From Sabulitectum sp036743055 (GTDB lineage Bacteria > Fermentibacterota > Fermentibacteria > Fermentibacterales > JCC-6), in NCBI GenBank assembly GCA_036743055.1, contig DAINQE010000001.1:1-64000 (forward strand): DNA of 64,000 nucleotides, in the 5' to 3' direction. Every line of letters starts with the position of its first letter. The first letter of the stretch is position 1. The notes under the pieces were generated by a model. That model worked only from the letters and a program-made list of their open reading frames with translations, ran no database searches and was not told the origin of the DNA. The position numbers and the translations under genes are program-made. Below are positions 49,523-58,327 of this stretch, piece after piece.

Positions 49523-49843
49523 CTGGACAGACGGCTTGGATTCATAGGCATAATACTGGAGCACAGGGACCGCGACGCCTGCAGGGTGAACGAACTCCTC
49601 ACCGAACACGGTCATCTGATAGTGGCCAGGACCGGAGTTCCATACCGACCCGGCGGATGCTCGGTGATAAGCCTGGTGGTCAACGCCACCACCGACGAGA
49701 TCGGTGAACTCACAGGCAGGCTCGGTTCCATACCGGGTGTGTCGGTGAGGTCCATGCTGTCCAGAAGGAAGGATCTGACTGGAGGAGAAAATGCCGCTTC
49801 CCAAGATGGACACCACGGGTCTAAACAGTTTCATTCCAGCTGA
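49523..49843 (+). CDS. TM1266-family putative iron-only hydrogenase system regulator, CTG start
   Basis: A protein of 106 residues, ferredoxin-like (ACT/NikR-like) fold. It reads DRRLGFIGIILEHRDRDACRVNELLTEHGHLIVARTGVPYRPGGCSVISLVVNATTDEIGELTGRLGSIPGVSVRS. The family is linked to [FeFe]-hydrogenase maturation genes. In this frame there is no ATG, GTG or TTG between the stop at 49445 and GTG 49586, and GTG 49586 would cut off the first conserved strand. CTG 49523, 5 nt after GGAAGGTG (49510-49517), gives the family N-terminus. The tail overlaps hydG by 53 bp. Confidence 0.8.
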   Translation: MDRRLGFIGIILEHRDRDACRVNELLTEHGHLIVARTGVPYRPGGCSVISLVVNATTDEIGELTGRLGSIPGVSVRSMLSRRKDLTGGENAASQDGHHGSKQFHSS

Positions 49844-51209
49844 CGAGATCGAGAGCATTCTCAGTAAGACCGCCGACCCTGACAGGGTCAGGGTTCGCGA
49901 CATCATCGCAAAATCCCTTGACAAGCAGAGGCTCGAGCCTGAGGAAACGGCGGTTCTGATAAATACCTCCGATCCGGAGCTGGTGGAGGAGATAAAACAG
50001 GGGGCCAGGGACCTGAAGACGAAGGTCTACGGCAACAGGATAGTGCTCTTCGCCCCGCTCTACATAGGAAACGACTGTGTAAACGACTGCACCTACTGCG
50101 GCTTCCGGTGCTCCAACAGGGAGACCCTGAGGAAGACCCTCTCACTGGAGGAGCTTCAGAGAGAGGTGGAGGTGCTGGAGGACAGGGGCCACAAAAGGCT
50201 CATCCTGGTTTACGGGGAGCACTCCCGTTATGACGCGCGTTTCATACACGATACAGTGAGGAAGGTCTACTCGGTCAAGCGGGGTCACGGTGAGATCAGA
50301 AGGGTGAACATCAACGCCGCGCCCCTGGACGAAGAGGGTTACAGGCTGGTGAAGAGCGCCGGCATCGGGACATATCAGATATTCATGGAGACATACCACG
50401 AACCCACCTATGCCAGGGTGCACCCGTCGGGGCCGAAAAGCAGCTTCCTCTGGAGGCTCCACGGGCTGGACAGGGCTTTCAGGGCCGGTATCGACGATGT
50501 GGGAATAGGAGCCCTGCTGGGCCTCTACAAGTGGCAGTTCGAGGTCATGGGTCTTCTCTACCACACCATCCACTTCGAGGAGACCTTCGGAGTCGGACCC
50601 CACACCATCTCCTTTCCCAGGATAGAACCCGCCCTGGGAAGCGAGCTGACCAGGCATGTGCCCCATCAGGTAAGCGACGAGGATTTCAAGAAACTGGTGG
50701 CCATACTCAGGCTCTCTGTGCCGTACACCGGCCTCATTCTCACCTGCAGGGAGCCGGTCGAACTCAGGAACGAGGTGCTGGCCTTCGGGGTGAGCCAGAT
50801 CGACGCCGGATCGGACATAGGGGTGGGCGCCTACGCCACCCAGGATCCGGAGAACGCGAAGAAGAGCCAGTTCGTGCTTGCCGACGGCAGAAGCCTTGAC
50901 CAGGTCATAGGGGAACTCGCCGAAGCGGGGTACCTTCCCAGTTTCTGCACCGCCTGCTACAGGGCGGGAAGGACAGGGGAGCACTTCATGGAGTTCGCCG
51001 TTCCAGGGTTCGTCAAGCGTTACTGCACGCCCAACGCCGCCCTGACCCTGCTGGAGTACCTGAATGACTACGCTTCACCTGAGACCAGGGAAAAGGGCCT
51101 TGCCCAGCTCCAGGCGGAACTGGACTCCTTGCCCGAGGGCAGTGAGAAGAACGCCCTCCTGGAGAGGATACGAAAGGTGAACGCCGGCGAGAGGGACCTT
51201 TACTACTGA
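49791..51209 (+). CDS. hydG: [FeFe]-hydrogenase maturation radical SAM tyrosine lyase HydG
   Basis: A protein of 472 residues. HydG splits tyrosine to make the CO and CN ligands of the H-cluster. Radical SAM CxxxCxxC at Cys96, Cys100, Cys103 (CVNDCTYCGF); VYGEHSRYD and METYHEPTYARVHP; C-terminal auxiliary cluster motif CTACYRAGRTGEHFMEFA followed by RYCTPNA, which distinguishes HydG from ThiH. A GGAGG precedes ATG 49791. hydE, hydF and the hydrogenase are not in the window. It implies hydrogen metabolism. It converges on tsaC with a 5-bp gap. Confidence 0.96.
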   Translation: MPLPKMDTTGLNSFIPADEIESILSKTADPDRVRVRDIIAKSLDKQRLEPEETAVLINTSDPELVEEIKQGARDLKTKVYGNRIVLFAPLYIGNDCVNDCTYCGFRCSNRETLRKTLSLEELQREVEVLEDRGHKRLILVYGEHSRYDARFIHDTVRKVYSVKRGHGEIRRVNINAAPLDEEGYRLVKSAGIGTYQIFMETYHEPTYARVHPSGPKSSFLWRLHGLDRAFRAGIDDVGIGALLGLYKWQFEVMGLLYHTIHFEETFGVGPHTISFPRIEPALGSELTRHVPHQVSDEDFKKLVAILRLSVPYTGLILTCREPVELRNEVLAFGVSQIDAGSDIGVGAYATQDPENAKKSQFVLADGRSLDQVIGELAEAGYLPSFCTACYRAGRTGEHFMEFAVPGFVKRYCTPNAALTLLEYLNDYASPETREKGLAQLQAELDSLPEGSEKNALLERIRKVNAGERDLYY

Positions 51210-51214
51210 CCGGG

Positions 51215-51787
51215 CTACCTCAGAAAGACGGGTGACCCCCCGGTGAGATCCAGGATCCTCGAGGGCCGTCGGTTCTCAAGGGTGCCCCCGTCCACGGCGA
51301 TGTCCACTCCATCGATGATGCCCGGCGGCACATCCTCCAGTGACAGGGGAAAAGGCTCCCCCATCAGGTTGGCGCTGGTCGATGCCAGAAAGAGCCCCGT
51401 CCTCTGGAGTATCTCCCTGCTGAATGCATGGTCGGGAAGCCTCAGGGCAACGCCGCCGGTGCCGCCCACCATAATGTCGGGGACTTCATCGGAAGCGGGG
51501 ACCACCAGGGTGACGGGACCGGGCCAGTGGCGCTCCATCTCCTTTTCCAGAGTCTTGTCGGAGGTGAGCACGAGGGCGTCCTCCACCGAAGGCACGAGAA
51601 GGATGAAGGGCCGGGGGGCCGTATAGCCCTTGAGTTCATAAAGCTTCCCGCAGGCGGCCTCCGAGAAACCGTCGGCAAGAAGGCCGTAAACGGTGTCCGA
51701 CGGGTAGAGGGCGACTCCGCCCTGGAGAATCACCGAGGAGACAGCTTCAGCCGTCCCCCCGGCATGGATCAGCAGGCTACCAGCCAC
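51215..51787 (-). CDS. tsaC: TsaC/Sua5-family threonylcarbamoyl-AMP synthase
   Basis: A protein of 190 residues with the YrdC fold. It makes threonylcarbamoyl-AMP for the t6A37 modification of ANN-decoding tRNAs. Motifs YPSDTVYGLLADG, LYELKGYTAPRPFILLV, GPVTLVVPA, GGVALRLPDHA and STSANLMGEP. It lacks the Sua5 C-terminal domain, so it is the short TsaC/YrdC form. It overlaps purE by 11 bp. Confidence 0.9.
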   Translation of the reverse strand: MAGSLLIHAGGTAEAVSSVILQGGVALYPSDTVYGLLADGFSEAACGKLYELKGYTAPRPFILLVPSVEDALVLTSDKTLEKEMERHWPGPVTLVVPASDEVPDIMVGGTGGVALRLPDHAFSREILQRTGLFLASTSANLMGEPFPLSLEDVPPGIIDGVDIAVDGGTLENRRPSRILDLTGGSPVFLR

Positions 51788-52226
51788 GGGCTTTCTTAAG
51801 GGCTTCCTTAACTTCCGGGTTCTCCAGACCGATTATCTGGCATGCGAGATAGGCGGCGTTCCTGGCTCCGTGGCTCCCAATGGCAACCGTAGCCACGGGA
51901 ATACCCTTGGGCATCATCACCGTGGAGAGGAGAGCGTCGAACCCGTTCAGGGGTCCACCCTCCAGGGGAACGCCTATTACCGGGAGAAGGGTGTTGGCGG
52001 AAACGGCTCCCGCCAGATGCGCGGCCAGCCCCGCTCCGGCTATGATTACCCTGAGACCCCTGCCTTCGGCGGTCTGGGCATAGACCTTCACCTTCTCAGG
52101 GGTCCTGTGGGCGCTCATTACATTTATCTCGTAGGGAACCCCCAGATCGTTGAGGACCTCTTCTGTCCTCTTCATGGTGTCCCTGTCGCTCTCGCTTCCC
52201 ATGAGTATCCCAACAAGCGGCTTCAT
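51777..52226 (-). CDS. purE: N5-carboxyaminoimidazole ribonucleotide mutase (class I PurE)
   Basis: A protein of 149 residues. It moves the carboxylate of N5-CAIR to make CAIR in purine biosynthesis. Signatures: ILMGSESDRDTM, VMSAHRTPEKV (mobile-loop histidine), AGAGLAAHLAGAVSA and GVPLEGGPLNGFDALLSTVMMPKGIPVATVAIG. The residues fit class I and not the vertebrate-type CO2-using class. The start overlaps the purD stop by 4 bp (ATGA). purK is not adjacent. Confidence 0.95.
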   Translation of the reverse strand: MKPLVGILMGSESDRDTMKRTEEVLNDLGVPYEINVMSAHRTPEKVKVYAQTAEGRGLRVIIAGAGLAAHLAGAVSANTLLPVIGVPLEGGPLNGFDALLSTVMMPKGIPVATVAIGSHGARNAAYLACQIIGLENPEVKEALKKARGW

Positions 52227-53437
52227 ATCGTCCTCCCTATGTCAGTTCGCATGTGTTTTCCCTGGAACTCTATCTTTTCAGAGTTCTCGTAGGCCCTGGT
52301 CAGCGCTTCATCCAGGCAGGAGGCAACGGCGGTTACCCCCAGGACCCTTCCCCCGGAGGTCACCAGCCTGCCGTCCTTCATGGAAGTTCCCGCGTGGAAG
52401 ACCAGACAGTCGGCATCCTGAGTGCCCCTTATCTCCAGACCCTTCGGATAGTTCCCCGGGTACCCGCCGGATGCCAGTATCACGCAGGCGGAAGCCCCGT
52501 CCCTGACCCTTGGGGGATCCATCGCCTCTCCCCTTGCCGCGGCCAGGAAAAGGTCCGCCAGGCTGGACTCGATCAGGGGAAGCACCGCCTGGGTCTCCGG
52601 GTCCCCGAAGCGCACGTTGAACTCCAGGACCATGGGTCCCTGGGATGTAAGCATGAGCCCTGCGTAGAGAACTCCCCGGAACTCCAGACCCCTGCGGTTG
52701 AGTTCCTTCAGAACAGGCAGGATAACGGTCTTCCTCACCATTTCGGTGAATCCCGGGGGAATGTCCTCCGGGGGGCACACGGCTCCCATTCCGCCTGTGT
52801 TGGGCCCCCGGTCGCCGTCATACGCCCTCTTGTGGTCCCTGCTGGGGGGAAGCATCACCGCGTCGTGGCCGTTGCAGACCGCAAGCACGCTCACTTCCCT
52901 GCCGGCGAGTCTTTTCTCCACCACCACCGAAGCTCCTGGAGCCCCCTGGAACAGTTCCCTGAGAACGGCGCTGGATTCCTCCGCCGTGGAAGGGAGGAAC
53001 ACTCCCTTTCCCGCCGCAAGACCGTCTGCCTTTATCACGAAACTCTCCGGTGAATCACCGATGTAACTTATGGCCTCCTCCGGATCGCTGAATACGTTTC
53101 CTCCTGCCGTGGGAACGCCGGCGGCGGTCATTACCTCCTTGGCGAACCACTTGCTGCCCTCGAGCATGGCGCACTCCGCCGATGGTCCGAAACAGGGTAT
53201 GCCGGCCTCTGCGAACCTTCCTGCAATACCGTCAACCAGAGGCGCTTCAGGACCCACCACGGCAAGGTCCACCTTCTCATCCACAGCTATACTGACGGGA
53301 TCGCCGGGGATGTTCCTGGCGAAGGTTGCGGTGCCCGGATTACCCGGAACCACTATGACTTCGTTCTCTCCATTGCGGTAAAGAGCCCATGCAAGGGCAT
53401 GCTCACGACCTCCTCCGCCAAGTACCTGTATCTTCAC
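52223..53437 (-). CDS. purD: Phosphoribosylamine-glycine ligase
   Basis: A protein of 404 residues with the ATP-grasp fold. It joins glycine to phosphoribosylamine in purine synthesis. VLGGGGREHALAWAL, GPEAPLVDGIAGRF, FGPSAECAMLEGSK, KADGLAAGKGV, DHKRAYDGDRGPNTGGMGAVCP, and EFNVRFGDPETQAVLPL carry the nucleotide, metal and substrate sites. Coupled to panB by an ATGA overlap. Confidence 0.96.
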   Translation of the reverse strand: MKIQVLGGGGREHALAWALYRNGENEVIVVPGNPGTATFARNIPGDPVSIAVDEKVDLAVVGPEAPLVDGIAGRFAEAGIPCFGPSAECAMLEGSKWFAKEVMTAAGVPTAGGNVFSDPEEAISYIGDSPESFVIKADGLAAGKGVFLPSTAEESSAVLRELFQGAPGASVVVEKRLAGREVSVLAVCNGHDAVMLPPSRDHKRAYDGDRGPNTGGMGAVCPPEDIPPGFTEMVRKTVILPVLKELNRRGLEFRGVLYAGLMLTSQGPMVLEFNVRFGDPETQAVLPLIESSLADLFLAAARGEAMDPPRVRDGASACVILASGGYPGNYPKGLEIRGTQDADCLVFHAGTSMKDGRLVTSGGRVLGVTAVASCLDEALTRAYENSEKIEFQGKHMRTDIGRTI

Positions 53438-54273
53438 CTGCCGGTTCCCCTCTCCCTGAATACATTCTCTTCTCCGGGGAAGGCCCCGGTCCGTACCTCT
53501 TCAGCGTACTCCTCTATCGCCCGGGCCATTACGGTGTGAAGGTCGGCGTACTTCTTCAGGAACCTGGGGTTGAACTCGCCGTTCATCCCCAGCATGTCGT
53601 TCACCACCAGTATCTGCCCGTGGGTATGCCTTCCGGCACCGATCCCTATGGTGGGTATGGAGGATTCTCCGGTAAGGATGGCCGCCAGTTCCTCCTCCAT
53701 CATCTCGAAGACAACGGAGAACGCGCCAGCTTTCTCAAGCGCCGAGAGCTGCCTTCGCAGTTCTTCGAGCGCATCACGGCGAACTATCCTGTAGGAACCC
53801 TCGGCCTTTATGGACTGGGGCAGCAGGCCAATGTGGCCCATCACCGGGATCCCGGCGTCCACTATGGCCCTTATCCTGCTCACGGCGGCATCGTTCCCGC
53901 CCTCCAGCTTCACAGCATCGGCTCCGGCCTCGGCAACGAACCTGACAGCGTTCCTCACCGCGGTCTCGTCGGATGGCTGATAGCTTCCGAAGGGCATGTC
54001 CCCCACCACCATGGCGTCTGGGGCCCCCTTCCTCACCGCCCTGCAGTGAGCCACAAGGACATTCATGTCGGCCCCAAGAGTGGTTTCCTCTCCCAGGACC
54101 GCCATCTGAAAGGAATCGCCAACGAGTATCAGGTGAACTCCTGCCCGCTCCTCCAGGGCCGCGGTGAGATGATCGTATGCCGTGAGAGCCACGATCTTCT
54201 CGCCCCTGTCCTTCATTGCCTGGATGGATCTTACGGTAACTCTGCCTCTGGCCATGGGAACTCCGTCCGTCAT
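53434..54273 (-). CDS. panB: 3-methyl-2-oxobutanoate hydroxymethyltransferase
   Basis: A protein of 279 residues, first committed step of pantothenate synthesis (ketovalerate plus methylene-THF). Motifs: LTAYDHLTAALEERAGVHLILVGDS (metal ligand), VVGDMPFGSYQ, VKLEGG, GHIGLLPQ, FEMMEEELAAILTGESSIPTIGIGAG, and QILVVNDMLGM. Relevant to CoaB in the gmk fusion: together they support CoA synthesis. Downstream of the PAP2-like gene by 44 bp. Confidence 0.96.
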   Translation of the reverse strand: MTDGVPMARGRVTVRSIQAMKDRGEKIVALTAYDHLTAALEERAGVHLILVGDSFQMAVLGEETTLGADMNVLVAHCRAVRKGAPDAMVVGDMPFGSYQPSDETAVRNAVRFVAEAGADAVKLEGGNDAAVSRIRAIVDAGIPVMGHIGLLPQSIKAEGSYRIVRRDALEELRRQLSALEKAGAFSVVFEMMEEELAAILTGESSIPTIGIGAGRHTHGQILVVNDMLGMNGEFNPRFLKKYADLHTVMARAIEEYAEEVRTGAFPGEENVFRERGTGR

Positions 54274-54317
54274 TTCATGAAAACCACCGGAACGGTGCTA
54301 AGATAACCCGGCCTGTG

Positions 54318-54989
54318 CTATTTCCCAAATCCGGGGAACCTGGAGAACCAGTACGCCGCGGCGGCAAAAAGATAGCCCACCGCTATGTCGGTNNNNNNNN
54401 NNNNNNNNNNNNNNNNNNNNNNNNNNNNNNNNNNNNNNNNNNNNNNNNNNNNNNNNNNNNNNNNNNNNNNNNNNNNNNNNNNNNNNNNNNNNATAACGGC
54501 GAAGGCCAGAACGGACCTTTTCATGGCCTCGGCGCCCTTTGCCCTGTACACAAGCCAGGGGGTGATCAGGGGGAAGGAAAAGAACAGGCTGTGAACAAGG
54601 GCCAGGGGGTAGTCGTACCAGTTCGGGCAACCGGAGGGCGGCAGCAGCCTCTGCTGGAGCCACCTCGAGGGAAGCACCCCGAATACGGCCTTCTCGAAGG
54701 CCAGTACGTTCTCCCCGTTGTACTCTCCGCCGAATGTGGACGCTATGGTGCCCAGCCCCACATAGCAGCCGCCCAGGAAAAGCCAGTTGAGCAGGAACAG
54801 GTACTTCTCCGGCACCAGCCGGAACCTGATCGCGGAGTAGAGGAGAAGCCACAGCGGGATCATGTAGGGTATGACCGGTTCACCCCTGTGGAAAGGGATA
54901 AGGGACATGATCACGGTAAAGATACCGGTTACATAGAGATAGACCACAATACAGCCCCCGGATCGGGGCTTCACACCGGCCTCTTTCAA
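54318..54989 (-). CDS. PAP2-type (inositol-phosphotransferase/Aur1-like) membrane protein, interrupted by gap
   Basis: About 223 residues as written, including unknowns. TTG start at 54989 with AGAGGGG upstream. Membrane helices at about 16-40, 46-60 and 66-85. The segment FEKAVFGVLPSRWLQQRL then YDYPLALVHSLFFSFPLITPWLVYR is that of the PAP2_3 group. The C-terminal DIAVGYLFAAAAYWFSRF is the usual last helix. The catalytic phosphatase motifs are expected in the gap, so activity cannot be judged. The frame agreement across 100 Ns is coincidental if the gap length is nominal. Confidence 0.6.
   Translation of the reverse strand: MKEAGVKPRSGGCIVVYLYVTGIFTVIMSLIPFHRGEPVIPYMIPLWLLLYSAIRFRLVPEKYLFLLNWLFLGGCYVGLGTIASTFGGEYNGENVLAFEKAVFGVLPSRWLQQRLLPPSGCPNWYDYPLALVHSLFFSFPLITPWLVYRAKGAEAMKRSVLAFAVXXXXXXXXXXXXXXXXXXXXXXXXXXXXXXXXXXTDIAVGYLFAAAAYWFSRFPGFGK
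54393..54492. other. Scaffold gap of 100 N, true sequence missing
   Basis: Unlike the first gap, its flanks share no sequence, so the missing length is unknown. It lies inside the PAP2-like gene, between the putative substrate loop and the last membrane helix. Confidence 0.9.
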
Positions 54990-55282
54990 GTTATTCCCCT
55001 CTTATATGGATGAAGGGGACCAACCCCTGAAGAATGCTCTTATTACAGGGTTAAAGGACTTACTACTGCCACCGGAGCCTGTGAGGCTTCCCGCTCAGGG
55101 CGCCTTCGGAACCGGCGGGGGCCGCCTTCATGCGTAACTTATCCCACTCTCAGATCATTTGGTCCCCAACACTGATTATATTACGCACTCTCCGGGCCTC
55201 CGTCAAACCCCTCGGCGCAAGATGCCCGGTGCTTCGGACTTACGAACTGACCCGATCCATGCAGTCACAGAAAGGTACGCTT
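54990..55282 (+). promoter_or_regulatory. Intergenic space with a possible proS promoter
   Basis: This 293-bp divergent region contains a -10-like TATATT at 55177-55182 without a clear -35. It also has a GC-rich stem GGCGG-GGG-CCGCC near 55114-55126. I see no tRNA, no T-box and no recognised riboswitch. A 22-codon minus-strand open frame (55063-55131) has no strong Shine-Dalgarno and is not annotated. Confidence 0.35.
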
Positions 55283-56725
55283 ATGGCAAAGAACATCGCT
55301 AATCCAGCAGAGGATTTCTCCAGGTGGTATCTGGATGTAATACGGGAAGCCGAACTGTCCGATCCGGCTCCCGTCAGGGGCTGCATGGTTATACGACCTT
55401 ACGGTTTCGCCATCTGGGAGCTTATGAGGGACGACCTGGACAGAAGGTTCAAGGAAACCGGCCATTCCAACGCCTATTTCCCCCTCTTCATACCCCAGAG
55501 CTTCATCACGAAGGAAGCTGAGCACGTTGAGGGCTTCAGCCCCGAGCTGGCGGTGGTGACCCACGCCGGGGGCAAGGAACTGGAAGAGCCCCTGGTGGTC
55601 CGCCCCACTTCGGAGACGATCATCAACCACATGTTCAGCAAGTGGATAAACAGCTACCGGGACCTTCCCATGCTTCTCAACCAGTGGGCCAACGTGGTCA
55701 GGTGGGAGCTTCGTCCAAGACCGTTCCTCAGGACCACGGAGTTCCTCTGGCAGGAGGGGCACACCGCCCACGCAGACGAGGAAGAGGCCAGGGAGGAAAC
55801 GATGCGGATGCTGGGGGTGTACACCGACTTCATGACGGAAGTCGCAGCCATTCCCGTGGTTCCCGGCAGGAAGACCGACAGGGAGAAGTTCGCCGGGGCG
55901 GTGAACACCTACACCATCGAGGCCATGATGTCCAACGGCTGGGCACTCCAGGGCGGAACCAGCCACTATCTGGGTACCAACTTCGCCAGGGCCTTCGATA
56001 CCATGTACCTGGACTCCGAGAACGAGAGGAGACCGGTGCATCAGACCAGCTGGGGCGTCACCACGAGACTCGTTGGTGCCGTTATCATGGTTCACGGAGA
56101 CGAGAACGGCCTGAAGCTTCCCCCCAGGATGGCCCCGATCCAGGTGGTGGTTGTTCCCATCGCCAGGGAAGAGGATGAAAAGGCCGCGGTGATGAAGGCC
56201 GCCGGGGACATCTCCGCGGAGCTCGGCGCAGCAGGCATCCGGGTGCATGTGGATGACCGTGAATCAATAAGCCCGGGATTCAAGTTCAACCACTGGGAGG
56301 TCCGCGGTGTTCCCCTCCGTCTCGAACTCGGCCCCAGGGACCTGGCGGAAGGCCATGTGATGGCAAGCCCCAGGAACAGGCCAGGAAGGGAAGGCAAGTT
56401 CACCCTTCCCCTGGAGGGGATAGCGGAAAGCTGCTCTGGGGTCCTTGATACCATCCAGGAGGAAATGCTCCAGGCGGCCCTGGAGTTCAGGAACTCCCAT
56501 ACTTTCGACGTGGAAAGCTACGACGAGTTCAAGGAGCAGATCGTGGAACGGCCGGGGTTCTACAGGGTATGGTGGGACGGCTCCGCCGAGGACGAGGCGA
56601 TGATACAGGAGGAGACCAAGGCCACGGTGAGATGCCTTCCCCTGGAGCAGAGGGACGGCACAGGCAGATGCTTCCTCACCGGCAGGGAAACCTCCACCAC
56701 CGCCATCATCGCAAGGGCCTACTGA
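55283..56725 (+). CDS. proS: Prolyl-tRNA synthetase, archaeal/eukaryotic type (without editing insertion)
   Basis: A protein of 480 residues. It charges tRNA-Pro. Class II motifs: GCMVIRPYGFAIWELM (motif 1), VVRPTSETIINHMF, RWELRPRPFLRTTEFLWQEGHTAHA (motif 2), and VVTTRLVG-type motif 3 (WGVTTRLVGAVIMVHGDENG). The C-terminal anticodon-binding and zinc-like extension ends IIARAY. The length (480 versus about 570 for the bacterial type with INS editing domain) places it in the P-type ProS group. ATG 55283 is the family N-terminus (AKNIANPAEDFSRWYLDV) with AAAGGT upstream. Confidence 0.95.
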   Translation: MAKNIANPAEDFSRWYLDVIREAELSDPAPVRGCMVIRPYGFAIWELMRDDLDRRFKETGHSNAYFPLFIPQSFITKEAEHVEGFSPELAVVTHAGGKELEEPLVVRPTSETIINHMFSKWINSYRDLPMLLNQWANVVRWELRPRPFLRTTEFLWQEGHTAHADEEEAREETMRMLGVYTDFMTEVAAIPVVPGRKTDREKFAGAVNTYTIEAMMSNGWALQGGTSHYLGTNFARAFDTMYLDSENERRPVHQTSWGVTTRLVGAVIMVHGDENGLKLPPRMAPIQVVVVPIAREEDEKAAVMKAAGDISAELGAAGIRVHVDDRESISPGFKFNHWEVRGVPLRLELGPRDLAEGHVMASPRNRPGREGKFTLPLEGIAESCSGVLDTIQEEMLQAALEFRNSHTFDVESYDEFKEQIVERPGFYRVWWDGSAEDEAMIQEETKATVRCLPLEQRDGTGRCFLTGRETSTTAIIARAY

Positions 56726-56755
56726 CCTTTGGCTGAAACGGGCGGGAGACCCGGG

Positions 56756-58270
56756 ATGCCCTCGAGGCTTCTCGCTCCCGCCCTTTTCCTCCTTGTATCC
56801 CTCTACGCCCTGTGGCCCCTGGGAACCTCCCCACATCCCCATGACCACGCGGACAGTCTCTTCAATACCTGGCTGGTGAGCTGGAACGCCCATGCGGCGT
56901 TAAGCGGGGAGAACCCCCTCGATCAGCCTGTTTTTCAGGGTTTTCCCGACGGCGGCGGCAGGAGCGACCTGATGCTGACCCAGGGAGCCGCGGCCCTTCC
57001 ACTTTTCATTTTCGGGGCGGATCCGGTCAGGGTTCACAACCTGCTGATGGTGTTCTTCCTCTTCCTGGCGGGTTATGCGGCATACATGCTGGCTCTCCAG
57101 TGCGGGGCCGTGGAAAAGGGAGGTCTCTTTGCAGGTACGGCGGTTATCCTTCTGCCCTGGTTCCAGTCGCATCTCTGGCACCTTCAGCTCTTCAGCGGCG
57201 GGCTGGGGCTTCTTGCTCTGGTTTTCGCCGTAAGGACCGCCAAAGGCCGGGCTTCCGGCTGGCAGATATCCCTCTTCGTACTGCTTCAGTGCCTTGCTTC
57301 CCTCTATCTCTGGTATTTCATGAACATCGCCCTGGCGCTGCTTCTTCCCTTCCTTTTCAAACGCGGCGGAAGGAAGGGAGCCCTGATGACTGCGGCATGG
57401 TTCGCAGCAGGGAACGCTCTTTGTCTGCCCTTCCTTCTGGATCACCTGTCCAACGCCGGCACCTGGTCAATGGACTCCGTTGCCAGCACCGACGCTGCGG
57501 CCTTCCTGGCCCCGTGGGAGAACAGCATCCTGCTGGGTTGGATGCGTTCAGGGAACATCCATCCTGAAGCTGCGCTATGGCCGGGGCTGGCGGTGACCGC
57601 CGGTCTCGTGCTGTTCCTGTTCAGAGGCGGGAGAACGAGGATGGACATCTACCTCCTTTCCTGCGCTGTCCTCTTCTCCATCCTGAGCCTTGGACCCACT
57701 CTGGTGGTGTTCGGGAGGGAGGTCTCCCCCGCACCGTTCAGGCTCCTGGAGGGGCTTCCAGGGGCTTCATCCATCAGGCTTCCCGCGCGGGGAGCCTTCT
57801 TCGCCCTGGTCCCGATGGCGGTGCTGGCGGGAAAGGCCCTTTCCGGGAAAAAAACGCTGTTTTTTGCAGGCATGGCAGTAACGGCACTGGGAGCCATTCA
57901 CCGGCCAGTGGAGGTTTTTCCCCTTGCACCCATGCCCTGGCACGGGTGGCTTGCGGAGAAGGACTTCGGGACGGTCCTCTACCTTCCCATGTCCTGTGAC
58001 ATGGACAGGCCGGAAACGGAAACGCTGAGACTCATGGGCTCCACTTCCCACTTCACGCCGTCGGTGAACGGCTACGGCACCACACTGCCTGAAAACTATG
58101 GAGCCACTGCGCGGCTCCTCAACACATGGCCTTCGGAGGATGCGGTGAAAGCGGTGGAGGATCTGGGGGTGGACTGCATCGTAGTCGAAGGAAGGGAACT
58201 GGCAGGGGTTCATCCGGATGCCCGCTTCCTCTCCGGATCAGGGGTCGTGGAAGCGTTCCAGACAAGGTAG
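56756..58270 (+). CDS. Polytopic membrane protein, GT-C/YfhO-like
   Basis: A protein of about 504 residues from ATG 56756 (TTG 56729 is possible). About twelve helices. The first extracytoplasmic loop HDHADSLFNTWLVSWNAHAALSGENPLDQPVFQGFPDGGGRSDLMLTQGAAALPLF has the acidic start and loop shape of lipid-linked-sugar glycosyltransferases (compare YfhO at 41152). A short soluble C-terminus ends VEAFQTR. Assignment at family level only. It starts 30 bp after proS, likely co-transcribed. Confidence 0.6.
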   Translation: MPSRLLAPALFLLVSLYALWPLGTSPHPHDHADSLFNTWLVSWNAHAALSGENPLDQPVFQGFPDGGGRSDLMLTQGAAALPLFIFGADPVRVHNLLMVFFLFLAGYAAYMLALQCGAVEKGGLFAGTAVILLPWFQSHLWHLQLFSGGLGLLALVFAVRTAKGRASGWQISLFVLLQCLASLYLWYFMNIALALLLPFLFKRGGRKGALMTAAWFAAGNALCLPFLLDHLSNAGTWSMDSVASTDAAAFLAPWENSILLGWMRSGNIHPEAALWPGLAVTAGLVLFLFRGGRTRMDIYLLSCAVLFSILSLGPTLVVFGREVSPAPFRLLEGLPGASSIRLPARGAFFALVPMAVLAGKALSGKKTLFFAGMAVTALGAIHRPVEVFPLAPMPWHGWLAEKDFGTVLYLPMSCDMDRPETETLRLMGSTSHFTPSVNGYGTTLPENYGATARLLNTWPSEDAVKAVEDLGVDCIVVEGRELAGVHPDARFLSGSGVVEAFQTR

Positions 58271-58282
58271 CCCCTTTCTTTG

Positions 58283-58288
58283 TATATT
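58283..58288 (+). promoter_or_regulatory. Candidate -10 box before the C25 protease gene
   Basis: TATATT stands 40 nt before the ATG at 58328, in the 57-bp gap after the membrane protein. There is no convincing -35 at 16-18 bp. GGGAGG at 58317-58322 is the Shine-Dalgarno. Confidence 0.35.
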
Positions 58289-58327
58289 GATGTTTTCCCT
58301 GCCTGAACATGCCCCCGGGAGGTTAGC

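Noticed and set aside
55063..55131. 22-codon minus-strand open frame upstream of proS
   Set aside because: No good Shine-Dalgarno and no recognisable similarity; too short to support by eye.
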